Numbered from the stretch's first letter, positions 52,710 to 61,764 are shown. The stretch: DNA of 64,000 bases from Salinicola rhizosphaerae (GCF_014652715.1 NZ_BMZI01000003.1:333915-397914); one strand, 5' to 3'. Made by a program: numbers and translations. Notes: a model not told the origin generated them from the sequence alone.

Positions 52710-52864
52710 GCCAATCTAGACCAAAGCACTACCGGTGGAGGCTGAGCGGCTGCCATCGATTGCGGAACCCGCGCATCATCGGATTGCGACGTTGCTCTAG
52801 GCTCGCTTCACTGACGACAATGAAGGGCTCATCGAAATCGGTATCAGGAACAGGGAGAGAGGCC

Positions 52865-53587
52865 ATGTCATCGACACGAGCCATCGCGGATGGCGCTGTC
52901 GCCAAGCCGGGGAACGCGGCCTCGAGCCGGACAAACGGGGAAATGCCGATCGTTGACCGGATCGTGCTGGCCATCGAGGAAGACGTGGTGCTGAACCGCC
53001 TCCATCCACGCGAGCGGCTAGTGGAGGAGGATCTGATGCAACGCTTCGACAGCAAACGTCATATCGTCAGACAGGCGCTGTTCCAGTTGGAGAACGCGGG
53101 CCTAGTAGAGCGGATCAAGAATCGGGGTGCCTTCGTTCGCTCCTACACGCCCGAGGAGGTGGAATCGATCTATGCCATGCGCGAGCTGCTGGAGAGCGAG
53201 GCGGCCCGCCAAATCCCGCTGCCGGCCCCGGAATCGCTACTGGAATCGCTACGCTCGATTCAGCAGCACCACGGCCGGGCGATTGTGGAAGGCGACTGGC
53301 GATCCGTGTTTCGCCACAACATCACCTTCCATCGCACCCTGTTTGCCGCCTGCGGCAACGCCTATCTCTCCGACACCATCAATGACTTCGCGCAGAAGGC
53401 GCACGCCATCCGCTTCATCGGCACCACCGACCGCGACAGCATCATGCTGGCGCGGGACGAACACTTGGCAATGATCGATGCCCTCGAGCGGCAGGACCGC
53501 GAGACGTTGCTGGCGCTGTGTTACCAGCACCTGCAACCCTCCAAGGAACGCTATCTCCGGCTTTATCAGATGCGCGGGACTCTATAG
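52865..53587 (+). CDS. GntR-family regulator (FCD type)
   Basis: A 240-residue regulator. The winged helix reads PIVDRIVLAIEEDVVLNRLHPRERLVEEDLMQRFDSKRHIVRQALFQLENAGLVERIKNRGAFVRSY. The helical FCD effector domain follows: IYAMRELLESEAAR, FHRTLFAACGN, ARDEHLAMIDAL. FCD regulators of this group respond to sugar acids or other organic acids. ATG 52865 follows GGGAGAGAGG. It is divergent from tctC and converges on the IlvD/Edd gene; it probably controls both units through the palindromes. Confidence 0.9.
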   Translation: MSSTRAIADGAVAKPGNAASSRTNGEMPIVDRIVLAIEEDVVLNRLHPRERLVEEDLMQRFDSKRHIVRQALFQLENAGLVERIKNRGAFVRSYTPEEVESIYAMRELLESEAARQIPLPAPESLLESLRSIQQHHGRAIVEGDWRSVFRHNITFHRTLFAACGNAYLSDTINDFAQKAHAIRFIGTTDRDSIMLARDEHLAMIDALERQDRETLLALCYQHLQPSKERYLRLYQMRGTL

Positions 53588-53593
53588 CGCGCC

Positions 53594-55333
53594 CTACTCC
53601 TCCTGGCGGTGGGGAATGCGCCGATCCCGCATCGGCGGTCGCAGAAAGGCAAAGTCACAACCCTGATCCGCCTGGGTGATCTGCTCCAGAAACAGCTTGC
53701 GGTATCCCCGCTCGGCGATGATGACCGGGGCCTGCCACTGCTGGCGCCGATGCTCGAGTTCCGCTTCGTCGACCAGCAAATCGAGACTTCTGGCGTTGAC
53801 GCTCAGGCGGATCCTGTCACCGCTTCGCACCAGCGCCAGCGGACCGCCCAGGGCGGATTCCGGAGTCACGTGCAGTACGATAGTGCCCGCCGCGGTGCCG
53901 CTCATGCGGCCATCCGAGATACGCACCATGTCTCGGATTCCTTGGCGCGCCAGCTTGCGCGGGATCGGCAGGTAGCCCGCTTCCGGCATGCCGGGCGCGC
54001 CGACGGGCCCGATGCTTTTCAGCACCAGTATGTCGTCGGCTTCCACATCAAGCTCGGGGTCGTCGATTCGCGCCGCCATGTCCGCGGCATCCTCGAAGAC
54101 CACGGCGCGCCCCTCGTGCTCCATCAATTCCGGGTCGGCCGCGGACTGCTTGATGATGGCACCGCCCGGCGCCAGATTGCCGCGCAGAAACGCGATGCCG
54201 CCTGACGGATACAGCGGCTGATCGAAACGATATACGACCTGCTGCTCGAAAGTCGCCACGGCGTCGATCTCCTCGCCCAGGGTACGCCCGCTCACCGTTA
54301 GCGCATCGAGATGGAGCAAGGGTTTCAGCTCGCGCAGCACGGTCGGCAGCCCCCCTGCCCTGTGCAGATCCTCCATGTAGTGCTGGCCAGAGGGCTTGAG
54401 ATCGACCAGCACCGGCGTATCGCGCCCCATACGATCGAACATCTCCAGGTCGATCTCGTAGCCCATGCGCCCGGCGATCGCCGTGAGATGAATGATGCCG
54501 TTGGTCGAACCGCCGATCGCGAGCAGCACCCGCAGGGCGTTCTCGAATGCCTTCTCGGTCAGAATCCGGTCCGGGGTGACGCCCGCGCGGGCATTGATCA
54601 CCGCCTGGCGGCCGCTATTTTCCGCCACGCGCATCCGATCGGCGGTCACCGCCGGCGGCGAGGCGGAGCCCGGTAGCGCGATACCCATCGCCTCGCTGAG
54701 ACACGCCATGGTACTCGCCGTCCCCATGACCGAGCAGGTGCCCACGCTACCGACCAGCTTGCCATTGACCTCGTCGATCTCCTGGTCGTCGATCTCCTGG
54801 CCACGATACATGCCCCAGTAGCGGCGGCAATCGGTGCAGGCGCCCACGCGCACGCCACGATGGCCGCTGGTCAGCATGGCCCCCGTCACCAGTTGGATCA
54901 GCGGCAGATTGGCCGAGACCGCGCCCATCAGCTGGGCCGGCACCGTCTTGTCGCAGCCGCCGATCAGTACCACGCTGTCCATGGGCTGGGCGCGAATCAT
55001 CTCTTCGGTATCTATCGCCATGAGGTTGCGCAGATACATGCTAGTCGGATTGGAAAAACTCTCGGCAATCGACACGGTGGGAAAGACGATGGGCAGCCCG
55101 CCTTCCAACATGACGCCGCGCTTGACCGCCTCGATCAACTGCGGTGCGTTGCCATGACAGGGGTTGTAGTCGCTGCCAGTGTTGACGATCCCGACGATGG
55201 TGCGATTCAACGCATCGTCGCTATAGCCGGCGCCCTTGATGAACGCCTTGCGTAGAAACAGGGAGAAACCCTCGTCACCGTAGTTGACCAGTCCCTGCTT
55301 CAAGCCGGTTTTCGAATTTTCATCACGTGTCAT
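53594..55333 (-). CDS. IlvD/Edd-family sugar-acid dehydratase
   Basis: A 579-residue iron-sulfur dehydratase. Cluster ligands are in NPCHGNAP, IGGCDKTVPAQL and GTCSVMGTASTMACLSEA. SDGRMSGTAAGTIVLHVTPESALGGPLALV is the C-terminal active-site loop. The sequence is of the sugar-acid (arabinonate/xylonate-like) type, not the biosynthetic dihydroxyacid dehydratase, by its context and its ERGYRKLFLEQITQADQGCDF tail. It gives the operon a second dehydratase besides the enolase-superfamily enzyme. Confidence 0.9.
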   Translation of the reverse strand: MTRDENSKTGLKQGLVNYGDEGFSLFLRKAFIKGAGYSDDALNRTIVGIVNTGSDYNPCHGNAPQLIEAVKRGVMLEGGLPIVFPTVSIAESFSNPTSMYLRNLMAIDTEEMIRAQPMDSVVLIGGCDKTVPAQLMGAVSANLPLIQLVTGAMLTSGHRGVRVGACTDCRRYWGMYRGQEIDDQEIDEVNGKLVGSVGTCSVMGTASTMACLSEAMGIALPGSASPPAVTADRMRVAENSGRQAVINARAGVTPDRILTEKAFENALRVLLAIGGSTNGIIHLTAIAGRMGYEIDLEMFDRMGRDTPVLVDLKPSGQHYMEDLHRAGGLPTVLRELKPLLHLDALTVSGRTLGEEIDAVATFEQQVVYRFDQPLYPSGGIAFLRGNLAPGGAIIKQSAADPELMEHEGRAVVFEDAADMAARIDDPELDVEADDILVLKSIGPVGAPGMPEAGYLPIPRKLARQGIRDMVRISDGRMSGTAAGTIVLHVTPESALGGPLALVRSGDRIRLSVNARSLDLLVDEAELEHRRQQWQAPVIIAERGYRKLFLEQITQADQGCDFAFLRPPMRDRRIPHRQEE

Positions 55334-55345
55334 TGCGACCTCATC

Positions 55346-55360
55346 ATCAATATTATTGAT
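55346..55360. promoter_or_regulatory. 15-bp perfect palindrome before IlvD/Edd gene, candidate GntR operator
   Basis: ATCAATA-T-TATTGAT is a perfect dyad 13 bases before the IlvD/Edd ATG. It overlaps a second palindrome, GATAATATTATC, at 55358-55369. It matches the site at 52695-52709 in the inner six bases of each arm. Binding here would block translation start or promoter. Confidence 0.6.
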
Positions 55361-55369
55361 AATATTATC

Positions 55370-55639
55370 GATATAAAGACTAGATCATAGTTTGTCGTTG
55401 TTAGACACCCCTACAAAAGACGTAAAACGCTGATGGCTGCCATTCCCTTTTGCAGGCACTCAAGCAATCAACCAGACTCGACTTCAGTGAAAGTCCACGA
55501 TCATGAATTGGCGAAGCGTGGTGAACCGGGCGACATCTCAGACTCGCCTGCAAAGCAGCTCGTGGTATCGAGGTCGCGCACTGCCAAGCCTTTTGCCGAT
55601 ATTCCCACTCAATCTCAAATCCATGTAAAGGAGCCAAAC
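55370..55639. other. Divergent intergenic region before SDR gene
   Basis: About 270 bases between the IlvD/Edd promoter and the SDR ATG. No convincing gene; the frame from 55433 is open into the SDR gene but its translation before 55640 has no family features. Confidence 0.5.
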
Positions 55640-56329
55640 ATGCCTGAACGCAAGGTACTGCTGATCACCGGCGCCTCGAGCGGGATCGGCGCTGCGACGG
55701 CACATCGCGCGGTCGAGGAGGGTTACGATGTCGCGCTGGCAGCTCGCTCCAAGGAGAAACTGTCGAATCTGGTCGACGCTCTCGGGAAAACGCATGCGCT
55801 GGCCATTACCTGCGATGTGACCGACCAGCAGGACCAGCGGCGAATGGTTGCCGAGACGCTCGAACGCTTCGGGCGAATCGATGCGCTGTTCGCCAACGCC
55901 GGGATGGGCGGAACCTCTGGCGGGTTCAGCGGCGCGAACCCCGATGTGTGGCAATCGATGATCCTGACCAACGTCTACGGCGTCGCGCTATCGATCCAGG
56001 CGGCGCTGCCGGCGCTTCGCGAGCAGCGCGGCCATGTCCTGCTGACCGGCTCGGCCGCAGGGCGCACGACGATTCCGGGCTCGATGTACAGCGCCACGAA
56101 GTGGGCGGTCGGCGGGATCGGCTACAACCTGCGCGAAGAGCTTCGCGGCTCCGGCATGCGGGTCACGCTGATCGAACCCGGCCGAGTCGATACGCCGTTC
56201 TTCGACGAGCCGCCGAAAGACGCGATGAAGGATATCGATATCGCCAATGCCGTCATCTATGCGCTGCAGCAACCGGCACATGTCGATGTGAACGAGATGT
56301 TGATTCGCCCCACGCCGCCCATCGAGTGA
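55640..56329 (+). CDS. Short-chain dehydrogenase/reductase
   Basis: A 229-residue classical SDR. LLITGASSGIGAATA is the NAD(P)-binding motif, NAG appears in FANAGMGG, and the catalytic Ser-Tyr-Lys is in TGSAAGRTTIPGSMYSATKWAV. ATG 55640 follows AAAGGAGCC by six bases. The substrate is unknown. A broken copy of its 5' end lies at 46073, on the far side of the sugar-acid cluster. Confidence 0.92.
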   Translation: MPERKVLLITGASSGIGAATAHRAVEEGYDVALAARSKEKLSNLVDALGKTHALAITCDVTDQQDQRRMVAETLERFGRIDALFANAGMGGTSGGFSGANPDVWQSMILTNVYGVALSIQAALPALREQRGHVLLTGSAAGRTTIPGSMYSATKWAVGGIGYNLREELRGSGMRVTLIEPGRVDTPFFDEPPKDAMKDIDIANAVIYALQQPAHVDVNEMLIRPTPPIE

Positions 56330-56441
56330 GGCGGACGAGCGCCATCGATAACCGCAGCGGAAACCATCGCATCATCGATCGCGTTGCAACTTTTTCTCAT
56401 CGGCAAACTCCTAGAGGGCAGCTAGACAAGGAAGGACTCCC

Positions 56442-57014
56442 ATGCTGCTGCCCTCTTGCCTCCCCCGATATTCTCGCCTGACCTGGCTGGCTCCGGTGAC
56501 ACTGCTCGCCGGGTGCACCGGTCTCCCCGAAGGCACTCGCCCCGTCGCCAATTTCCAGCTCGATCAGTACCTCGGCCAGTGGTACGAGATTGCTCGCCTC
56601 GATCACGGTTTCGAATCCGGGCTCTCCTGTGTGACAGCGGAGTATCAGCGCAGAGACGACGGAGGCATCCGAGTCGTCAATCGCGGATACGACCCGCAGG
56701 CGGACCGCTGGGAAAGCGCGGAGGGGCGTGCCCATTTCATCGACGAGAATGACGTGGGCCGGCTGGCCGTGAGTTTTTTCGGCCCGTTCTACGCCGGCTA
56801 CAACGTCCTGGAACTCGACGAGCACTACCGTCATGCGATGGTTGCGGGCCCCGATCGAGACTATTTATGGATACTCTCCCGAGAACCGACGATGGACTCG
56901 GCGACCTATGAGGCGATGGTCTCGAGAGCCCGCGAGCTAGACTTTCCTGTCAATGAGCTGATTCGCGTCGAGCAGGCGCCGTCGGACTGTCCGACCGCCC
57001 CGGACGTGGATTAG
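56442..57014 (+). CDS. Blc-like lipocalin lipoprotein
   Basis: A 190-residue outer-membrane-type lipocalin. The signal peptide ends in a lipobox (TLLAGC), and the mature Cys is followed by TG, not Asp, so outer-membrane sorting is expected. The lipocalin GxW motif is YLGQWYEIARLDHGFE; later strands read YQRRDDGGIRVVNRGYD and FFGPFYAGYNVLELDEHYRHAMVAGPDRDYLWILSR. Blc proteins bind lysophospholipids or fatty acids in envelope stress. Confidence 0.92.
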   Translation: MLLPSCLPRYSRLTWLAPVTLLAGCTGLPEGTRPVANFQLDQYLGQWYEIARLDHGFESGLSCVTAEYQRRDDGGIRVVNRGYDPQADRWESAEGRAHFIDENDVGRLAVSFFGPFYAGYNVLELDEHYRHAMVAGPDRDYLWILSREPTMDSATYEAMVSRARELDFPVNELIRVEQAPSDCPTAPDVD

Positions 57015-57239
57015 CCCGGCAATCACTGTCTATTCCCATACCCGGCAGTTTCACGATCGGGTCCTGTTTTTTCAGCAGGCGCACGCCTCGCCTTGTCGCC
57101 AGTCGGGAACGGAGTAATCTGATCCCAACCGTTTCTCGGCTGGATATTCACGCGTGTCAGATATCTGTTGTCTCCAGACCCATGACGTTGCTTTCCTCTG
57201 CCTGAGCCGACTCGGCCGCGTGCCGCGAGGAAGCCGACA

Positions 57240-58286
57240 ATGCTGAGTGAATGGCTCGATCTCACCCTGGCGTCGGATCGCTCGGCATCTCTGTCCGCAG
57301 GCACGCTGCGCGGCGCTCGATACCGCTTTCTTGGCTGCGGCATCCTCGAGCTGACGCCGGAGCACAGGCGCAGCGCAGCCAGAAGCGCCGTGATCTCGGC
57401 CGGCATCCACGGCAACGAGACGGCCCCGATCGAGCTGATCGGCGAGCTGCTGGCATCGCTGGAGGCGGGGCGGCTGACGCTGGGTGCGCCGCTGCTGATC
57501 ATCCTCGGCAACATTCCGGCCATTCGGGCCCAGAGCCGATTCATCAAGACCAACCTCAACCGGCTCTTTCAGCGAGACATGGAACTCGCGGGCGAGGAAC
57601 CCGAACGCGCCCGCGAGCTGATGCAGGCGGTTGACACTTTCTTTTCGCGTCACGAAGGCGCCCGCCTGCATCTCGATCTGCACACGGCCATTCGCGACAG
57701 CCGCTATCCGCGGTTTGCCGTGGTGCCCTTTACCGAATCTCAGCCGGTCTCGCGCTGGGGGGAACTTGCCGGTGCGGGCATGCAGGCCGTGCTGCTGCAG
57801 CATCGCCATAGCTGGACCTTCTCCCACTACTCGCGCCATTACCATGACGCGGAGGCCTACACGCTGGAGCTCGGCAAAGTGAACCCGTTCGGCGAGAACG
57901 ACCTGGAGGCGCTCGCGGACATGCGCACCTGGCTCGCGGCGCTGGCCGAAGGGCAGGCGCCCAAGACGAGAGATCCGGCGTCGGTTGCCTATTTTCAGGT
58001 AGCGCATGAGCTGATGCGAAAAAGCGCCGATTTCAAGCTCAACTTCGCCGATGACGTCGCCAATTTCACCGTATTTCCGACAGGCACGAGGCTGGCCGAG
58101 GATGCCGAAGCGGGACCTTGCATCGTCGAGGAGGCGCCGCTGGCGGTGGTCTTTCCCAACGCCAATGTCGAGCTGGGCGCACGAGCCGCCCTGCTCGTCC
58201 GCGAAATAGCGCCCCGGCTAATCACGATCTCGACAGCCGACCGGCCCGTTGCCGACCCCATTGCAGCGGCTAACTCGAGCCGCTAA
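57240..58286 (+). CDS. astE: Succinylglutamate desuccinylase
   Basis: Zinc hydrolase of 348 residues performing the last step of the arginine succinyltransferase pathway: N-succinylglutamate to glutamate and succinate. Zinc ligands are in AVISAGIHGNETAPIELI (His-x-x-Glu) and LHLDLHTAIRDS. NRLFQR and TLELGKVNPFGENDLE are also typical of AstE. The remaining ast genes are not in the window. Downstream lies the arginine-type ABC transporter, which fits arginine catabolism. Confidence 0.9.
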   Translation: MLSEWLDLTLASDRSASLSAGTLRGARYRFLGCGILELTPEHRRSAARSAVISAGIHGNETAPIELIGELLASLEAGRLTLGAPLLIILGNIPAIRAQSRFIKTNLNRLFQRDMELAGEEPERARELMQAVDTFFSRHEGARLHLDLHTAIRDSRYPRFAVVPFTESQPVSRWGELAGAGMQAVLLQHRHSWTFSHYSRHYHDAEAYTLELGKVNPFGENDLEALADMRTWLAALAEGQAPKTRDPASVAYFQVAHELMRKSADFKLNFADDVANFTVFPTGTRLAEDAEAGPCIVEEAPLAVVFPNANVELGARAALLVREIAPRLITISTADRPVADPIAAANSSR

Positions 58287-58301
58287 CCGTTTATCATCGA
58301 T

Positions 58302-58335
58302 GACCTTCCAACAACGACGACCTTCCAACAATGAC
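58302..58335. repeat. 17-bp tandem direct repeat
   Basis: GACCTTCCAACAACGAC is followed at once by GACCTTCCAACAATGAC, one base different. It lies just after astE. It may be a replication slippage product; no role is apparent. Confidence 0.75.
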
Positions 58336-58354
58336 AACTGATCAGGAGCTTCTC

Positions 58355-58507
58355 ATGACCCTGTCCGACACCAGCGAGTACATGGCTGCCCGCACCAAGA
58401 ACTTTTCCTCTCTCGACAACGGCTTACTCCCGACGCGCCATCGCGCCGCGGGCTCGTCCCCCGCCGCAGACGGCGGGCTGTCTGGCACCGCGCCGCGAAA
58501 CTGCTAG
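58355..58507 (+). CDS. Possible 50-residue small protein or leader
   Basis: A short frame with an AGGAG box seven bases before its ATG, translating as MTLSDTSEYMAARTKNFSSL and then DNGLLPTRHRAAGSSPAADGG to a TAG stop. It lies before the ABC transporter operon. The ribosome binding site is better than chance, but the family is not recognised, and the second half is Gly/Ala/Ser-rich. It could be an uncharacterised small protein or a translated leader. Confidence 0.35.
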   Translation: MTLSDTSEYMAARTKNFSSLDNGLLPTRHRAAGSSPAADGGLSGTAPRNC

Positions 58508-58623
58508 AATCGCCGCATTTTTCGCCGGGAAGTCGGCGCGCCGAGGCCATCGCGACACACTCTTCAGGCCGACCCGTCGCTGCGCCGCCCTCCCTGACAG
58601 CCAACCCATTCGGTGGACATCAC

Positions 58624-59394
58624 ATGGCCGCGACCCCCATTCCGCTCGAGGCGCAGGGAATCAAGAAGCGCTTCGGCAATCACGAGGTTCTCAAGGGACT
58701 GTCCCTCCAGGCGCAGAAGGGAGACGTCATCACGCTGATCGGTGCATCGGGCTCCGGCAAGAGCACCTTCCTGCGCTGCATGAACCTGCTCGAGCAGCCC
58801 GATGAAGGCGAGCTGATCGTTCATAACGAGGCGATCAACTTTCGCACCACCAAGCATGGCCGCGAGCCAGCGGACTGGAAGCAGGTCGAGCGTATCCGCG
58901 CCAAGCTCTCGATGGTGTTTCAGAACTTCAACCTCTGGTCGCACATGACGCTGCTCGACAACGTCATCGAAGCGCCGGTCCATGTGCTCGGCAAACCGAA
59001 GAAGCAGGCGATCGACGAGGCGCGTTCGCTGCTTGATCGCGTCGGCCTGCTGGATCGCGCCGACTACTATCCGACGCAGATGTCCGGCGGGCAGCAGCAG
59101 CGCGGCGCCATTGCGCGGGCGCTGGCCATGGACCCGGAGGTGATGCTGTTCGACGAACCGACCTCGGCACTCGACCCCGAGCTGGTCGGCGACGTGCTCA
59201 AGGTCATGCGTGGCCTGGCGGACGAGGGCCGCACCATGATCCTCGTGACCCACGAGATCGCCTTCGCGCGTGACGTCTCTAGCCAGGTGATCTATCTGCA
59301 TCAGGGCGTGATCGAGGAGTCCGGTGCACCGGCCGAGATTCTCGACAATCCGCGCTCCGAGCGCCTGCGCCAGTTCCTGGCGCCCAAGCACTGA
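58624..59394 (+). CDS. aotP: Arginine/ornithine-type ABC transporter ATPase
   Basis: A 256-residue ATPase of the HisP/ArtP/AotP group. Walker A is GASGSGKST, the signature is MSGGQQQRGAIARALA, Walker B is VMLFDEPTSALDPE and the switch His is in LVTHEIAFA. The extended QxxNLWSHMTLLDNVIEAPVHV segment is typical of polar amino-acid importers. First main gene of the transporter operon; 13 bases separate it from the permease gene. Confidence 0.92.
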   Translation: MAATPIPLEAQGIKKRFGNHEVLKGLSLQAQKGDVITLIGASGSGKSTFLRCMNLLEQPDEGELIVHNEAINFRTTKHGREPADWKQVERIRAKLSMVFQNFNLWSHMTLLDNVIEAPVHVLGKPKKQAIDEARSLLDRVGLLDRADYYPTQMSGGQQQRGAIARALAMDPEVMLFDEPTSALDPELVGDVLKVMRGLADEGRTMILVTHEIAFARDVSSQVIYLHQGVIEESGAPAEILDNPRSERLRQFLAPKH

Positions 59395-59407
59395 GGCGGA
59401 CTTCACC

Positions 59408-60124
59408 ATGATCGACCTGCAAGGCTACGGCCCGCGGCTGCTCGAGGGGGCGCTCGTCACCCTCGAGCTCGCCGTGCTCTCGCTGATTCTCGCCGTAATC
59501 CTGGGACTCTTGACCGCGAGCGCCAAACTCTCGCGCAATCGGCTGATCCACGGCGTCGGCACGCTCTACACCACGCTGATTCGTGGCGTTCCCGATCTCG
59601 TGCTGATGATGCTGCTGTTCTACGGCGGGCAGATCGGCATCAACATGCTCACCGATCAGCTCTACTACGCGTTCGATATCGACATCTTCATCAACGTCGA
59701 TGCGTTCGTGGCGGGCGTGATCACGATCGGGCTGATCTTCGGCGCCTACATGGGCGAAACCTTTCGCGGCGCCTTCCAGTCGGTCGAAGAGGGTCAGATG
59801 GAAGCGGCCCGCGCTTACGGCATGAGCCCGCTGCTCGCCTTTCGCCGCGTGCGCTTTCCGCTGATGATGCGCCACGCCCTGCCGGGTATCGGCAACAACT
59901 GGATGGTCCTTCTGAAGACTACGGCCCTAGTCTCGATCATCGGCCTGACCGACATGGTGCGGGTCGCGGCGGAAGCGACCAAGGCAACCCATGAGCCCTT
60001 TCTGTTCATGATTCCCGTCGCGGTGATCTATCTGTTGATCGCTACCGTCTCGGAGTGGGGCTTCGCCAAGCTCAGCAAGCGCTATAACACCGGTTTCGGG
60101 GAGGCCAGCGAATGGAACAATTGA
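59408..60124 (+). CDS. aotQ: Amino-acid ABC transporter permease (AotQ/HisQ-like)
   Basis: A 238-residue inner-membrane permease of the HisMQ family with five or so helices. The EAA loop is EEGQMEAARAYGMSPLLAFRRVRFP. LIRGVPDLVLMMLLFYGGQIGI is a family mark of the HisQ/AotQ side. ATG 59408 is chosen; the frame upstream to 59324 overlaps the ATPase gene. Its stop overlaps the next permease by 13 bases. Confidence 0.9.
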   Translation: MIDLQGYGPRLLEGALVTLELAVLSLILAVILGLLTASAKLSRNRLIHGVGTLYTTLIRGVPDLVLMMLLFYGGQIGINMLTDQLYYAFDIDIFINVDAFVAGVITIGLIFGAYMGETFRGAFQSVEEGQMEAARAYGMSPLLAFRRVRFPLMMRHALPGIGNNWMVLLKTTALVSIIGLTDMVRVAAEATKATHEPFLFMIPVAVIYLLIATVSEWGFAKLSKRYNTGFGEASEWNN

Positions 60125-60843
60125 ACGGCTGGTTCACCGAGCTGCTCTCGGGCAACGCCATCTTCACGGCCAACACGCTGAACTTCTACTGGAACGGTCT
60201 GGTCACCACGGTGCAGCTCGTCTTTCTGTGTCTGCTGATCGGCATCTTTCTCGCCGTGCCGTTGGCGATCGGTCGTGGCTCCAAGCGACCATGGATCAAG
60301 TGGCCGATCTATGCCTACACCTACGTGTTTCGCGGCACGCCGCTGCTGATCCAGCTCTATCTGGTCTACTACGGCGTGGTGTTCTTCGACGGCATTCAGG
60401 ACACCATCTTCTGGGTCGTGTTCAAGCAGGCGTTCTACCCTGCGCTGATCGCCTTCACGCTCAACACCGCCGCCTACACCACCGAGATTTTCCACGGTGC
60501 GATCAAGAACACCGCGAAGGGCGAAATCGAGGCCGCACGCGCCTACGGCATGTCCAAGCCGCTGATGATGCGCCGGATCATTCTGCCGAGCGCGTTTCGT
60601 CGCGCCCTGCCGGCCTACGGCAACGAAGTGATCTTCATGCTGCACGCCAGCGCCGTGGCAAGCGTGGTGACGATCATGGATCTGACGGGTGCGGCCTACT
60701 ACGTCTACGCCCGTTTCTACGCCCCTTTCCAGGCATTCATCTTCGTGGCGCTGATCTATCTCTGCCTGACGTTCAGCATCATGTTCGTCTTCCGCAAGCT
60801 GGAGAAGCGTCTGCTGGCGCACCTGCGCCCGCGGGGCGTGTAA
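60112..60843 (+). CDS. aotM: Amino-acid ABC transporter permease (AotM/HisM-like)
   Basis: A 243-residue permease, the second half of the membrane pair. FRGTPLLIQLYLVYYGV and the EAA loop KGEIEAARAYGMSKPLMMRRIILPSAFR match HisM/AotM. Its ATG lies within the end of aotQ, so translation is coupled. Confidence 0.9.
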   Translation: MEQLNGWFTELLSGNAIFTANTLNFYWNGLVTTVQLVFLCLLIGIFLAVPLAIGRGSKRPWIKWPIYAYTYVFRGTPLLIQLYLVYYGVVFFDGIQDTIFWVVFKQAFYPALIAFTLNTAAYTTEIFHGAIKNTAKGEIEAARAYGMSKPLMMRRIILPSAFRRALPAYGNEVIFMLHASAVASVVTIMDLTGAAYYVYARFYAPFQAFIFVALIYLCLTFSIMFVFRKLEKRLLAHLRPRGV

Positions 60844-60918
60844 CGCGGGCCAGCACCCGGCTATCCGGGAGCCGCCCGCCGAGCCATAACCAAGAACTCA
60901 TCACAGAGAGTCAATGAC

Positions 60919-61764
60919 ATGAACAAATGGATCTCCAACGCCCTGCTCGCCGGCACGCTGGCCGCCACGGCGCTCGCCGCCGCACTGCCGGGGCAGGCCA
61001 TGGCCCAGGACGACGCCAAGCAGCAGGTTAAGCTTGGCATCGATGTCCCGTACGAGCCATTCGTCGTGCGCAACGCCGACGGCGATCTCGAAGGGTTCGA
61101 GATCGATCTCGGCAACGAGCTCTGCGCCCGCGCCAACCTCGACTGCAGCTGGGTCGAACAGAGCTGGGACGGCATCATTCCGGGGCTGTTGGCGCGCAAG
61201 TACGACGCCATCCTGTCGTCGATGGCGATCACTCCGGAGCGTGAGCGCCAGGTGATGTTCTCGCTGCCCTACTACAACACCCCGAGCGTGTGGATCGCCG
61301 CCCGCGATCGCGAGATCGACATCAGCGACAAGGCGTCGCTCAAGGGGCTCTCGGTCGGCGTGCAGCGCGGTACCATCCGCGATGTCTACGTGACGCAGCA
61401 GTATGGCGATGTGCTCGATATTCACCGCTACGGCTCCTCGCAGGATGTCGTCAACGACCTGAAATCCGGCCGACTCGATCTCACCTTCGAAGACTTCCCC
61501 ATTGCGGTCGAGGCGATCGACTTCCGCAACGACGACAGCCCTTACAAGCAGCTCGGCGACAGCATCAAGACCCCGACGTCGATCTTCGGCGAGGGTGCGG
61601 CCGTGGCGTTCCGCCAGCGGGACAAGGATCTGGCCGCCAAGTTCGATGCGGCGATCTGTTCGGTCTACGCCGACGGCACCTTCGACAAGCTGATGAAGCA
61701 GTACTTCGACTACGACCTGTCGACGCCGCCGAGCAACGAAGACTGCGCGCCCTACCAGCAGTGA
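60919..61764 (+). CDS. aotJ: Amino-acid ABC transporter binding protein (AotJ-like)
   Basis: Periplasmic protein of 281 residues in the polar amino-acid (family 3) class. The signal peptide is ALLAGTLAATALAAALPGQAMA. Mature motifs are VKLGIDVPYEPFVVRNADGDLEGFEIDLGNELC, DGIIPGLLARKYDAILSSMAIT and GTIRDVYVTQQYG. Lysine/arginine/ornithine or histidine are the usual ligands. The sister protein at 63156 is clearly related. Confidence 0.9.
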   Translation: MNKWISNALLAGTLAATALAAALPGQAMAQDDAKQQVKLGIDVPYEPFVVRNADGDLEGFEIDLGNELCARANLDCSWVEQSWDGIIPGLLARKYDAILSSMAITPERERQVMFSLPYYNTPSVWIAARDREIDISDKASLKGLSVGVQRGTIRDVYVTQQYGDVLDIHRYGSSQDVVNDLKSGRLDLTFEDFPIAVEAIDFRNDDSPYKQLGDSIKTPTSIFGEGAAVAFRQRDKDLAAKFDAAICSVYADGTFDKLMKQYFDYDLSTPPSNEDCAPYQQ

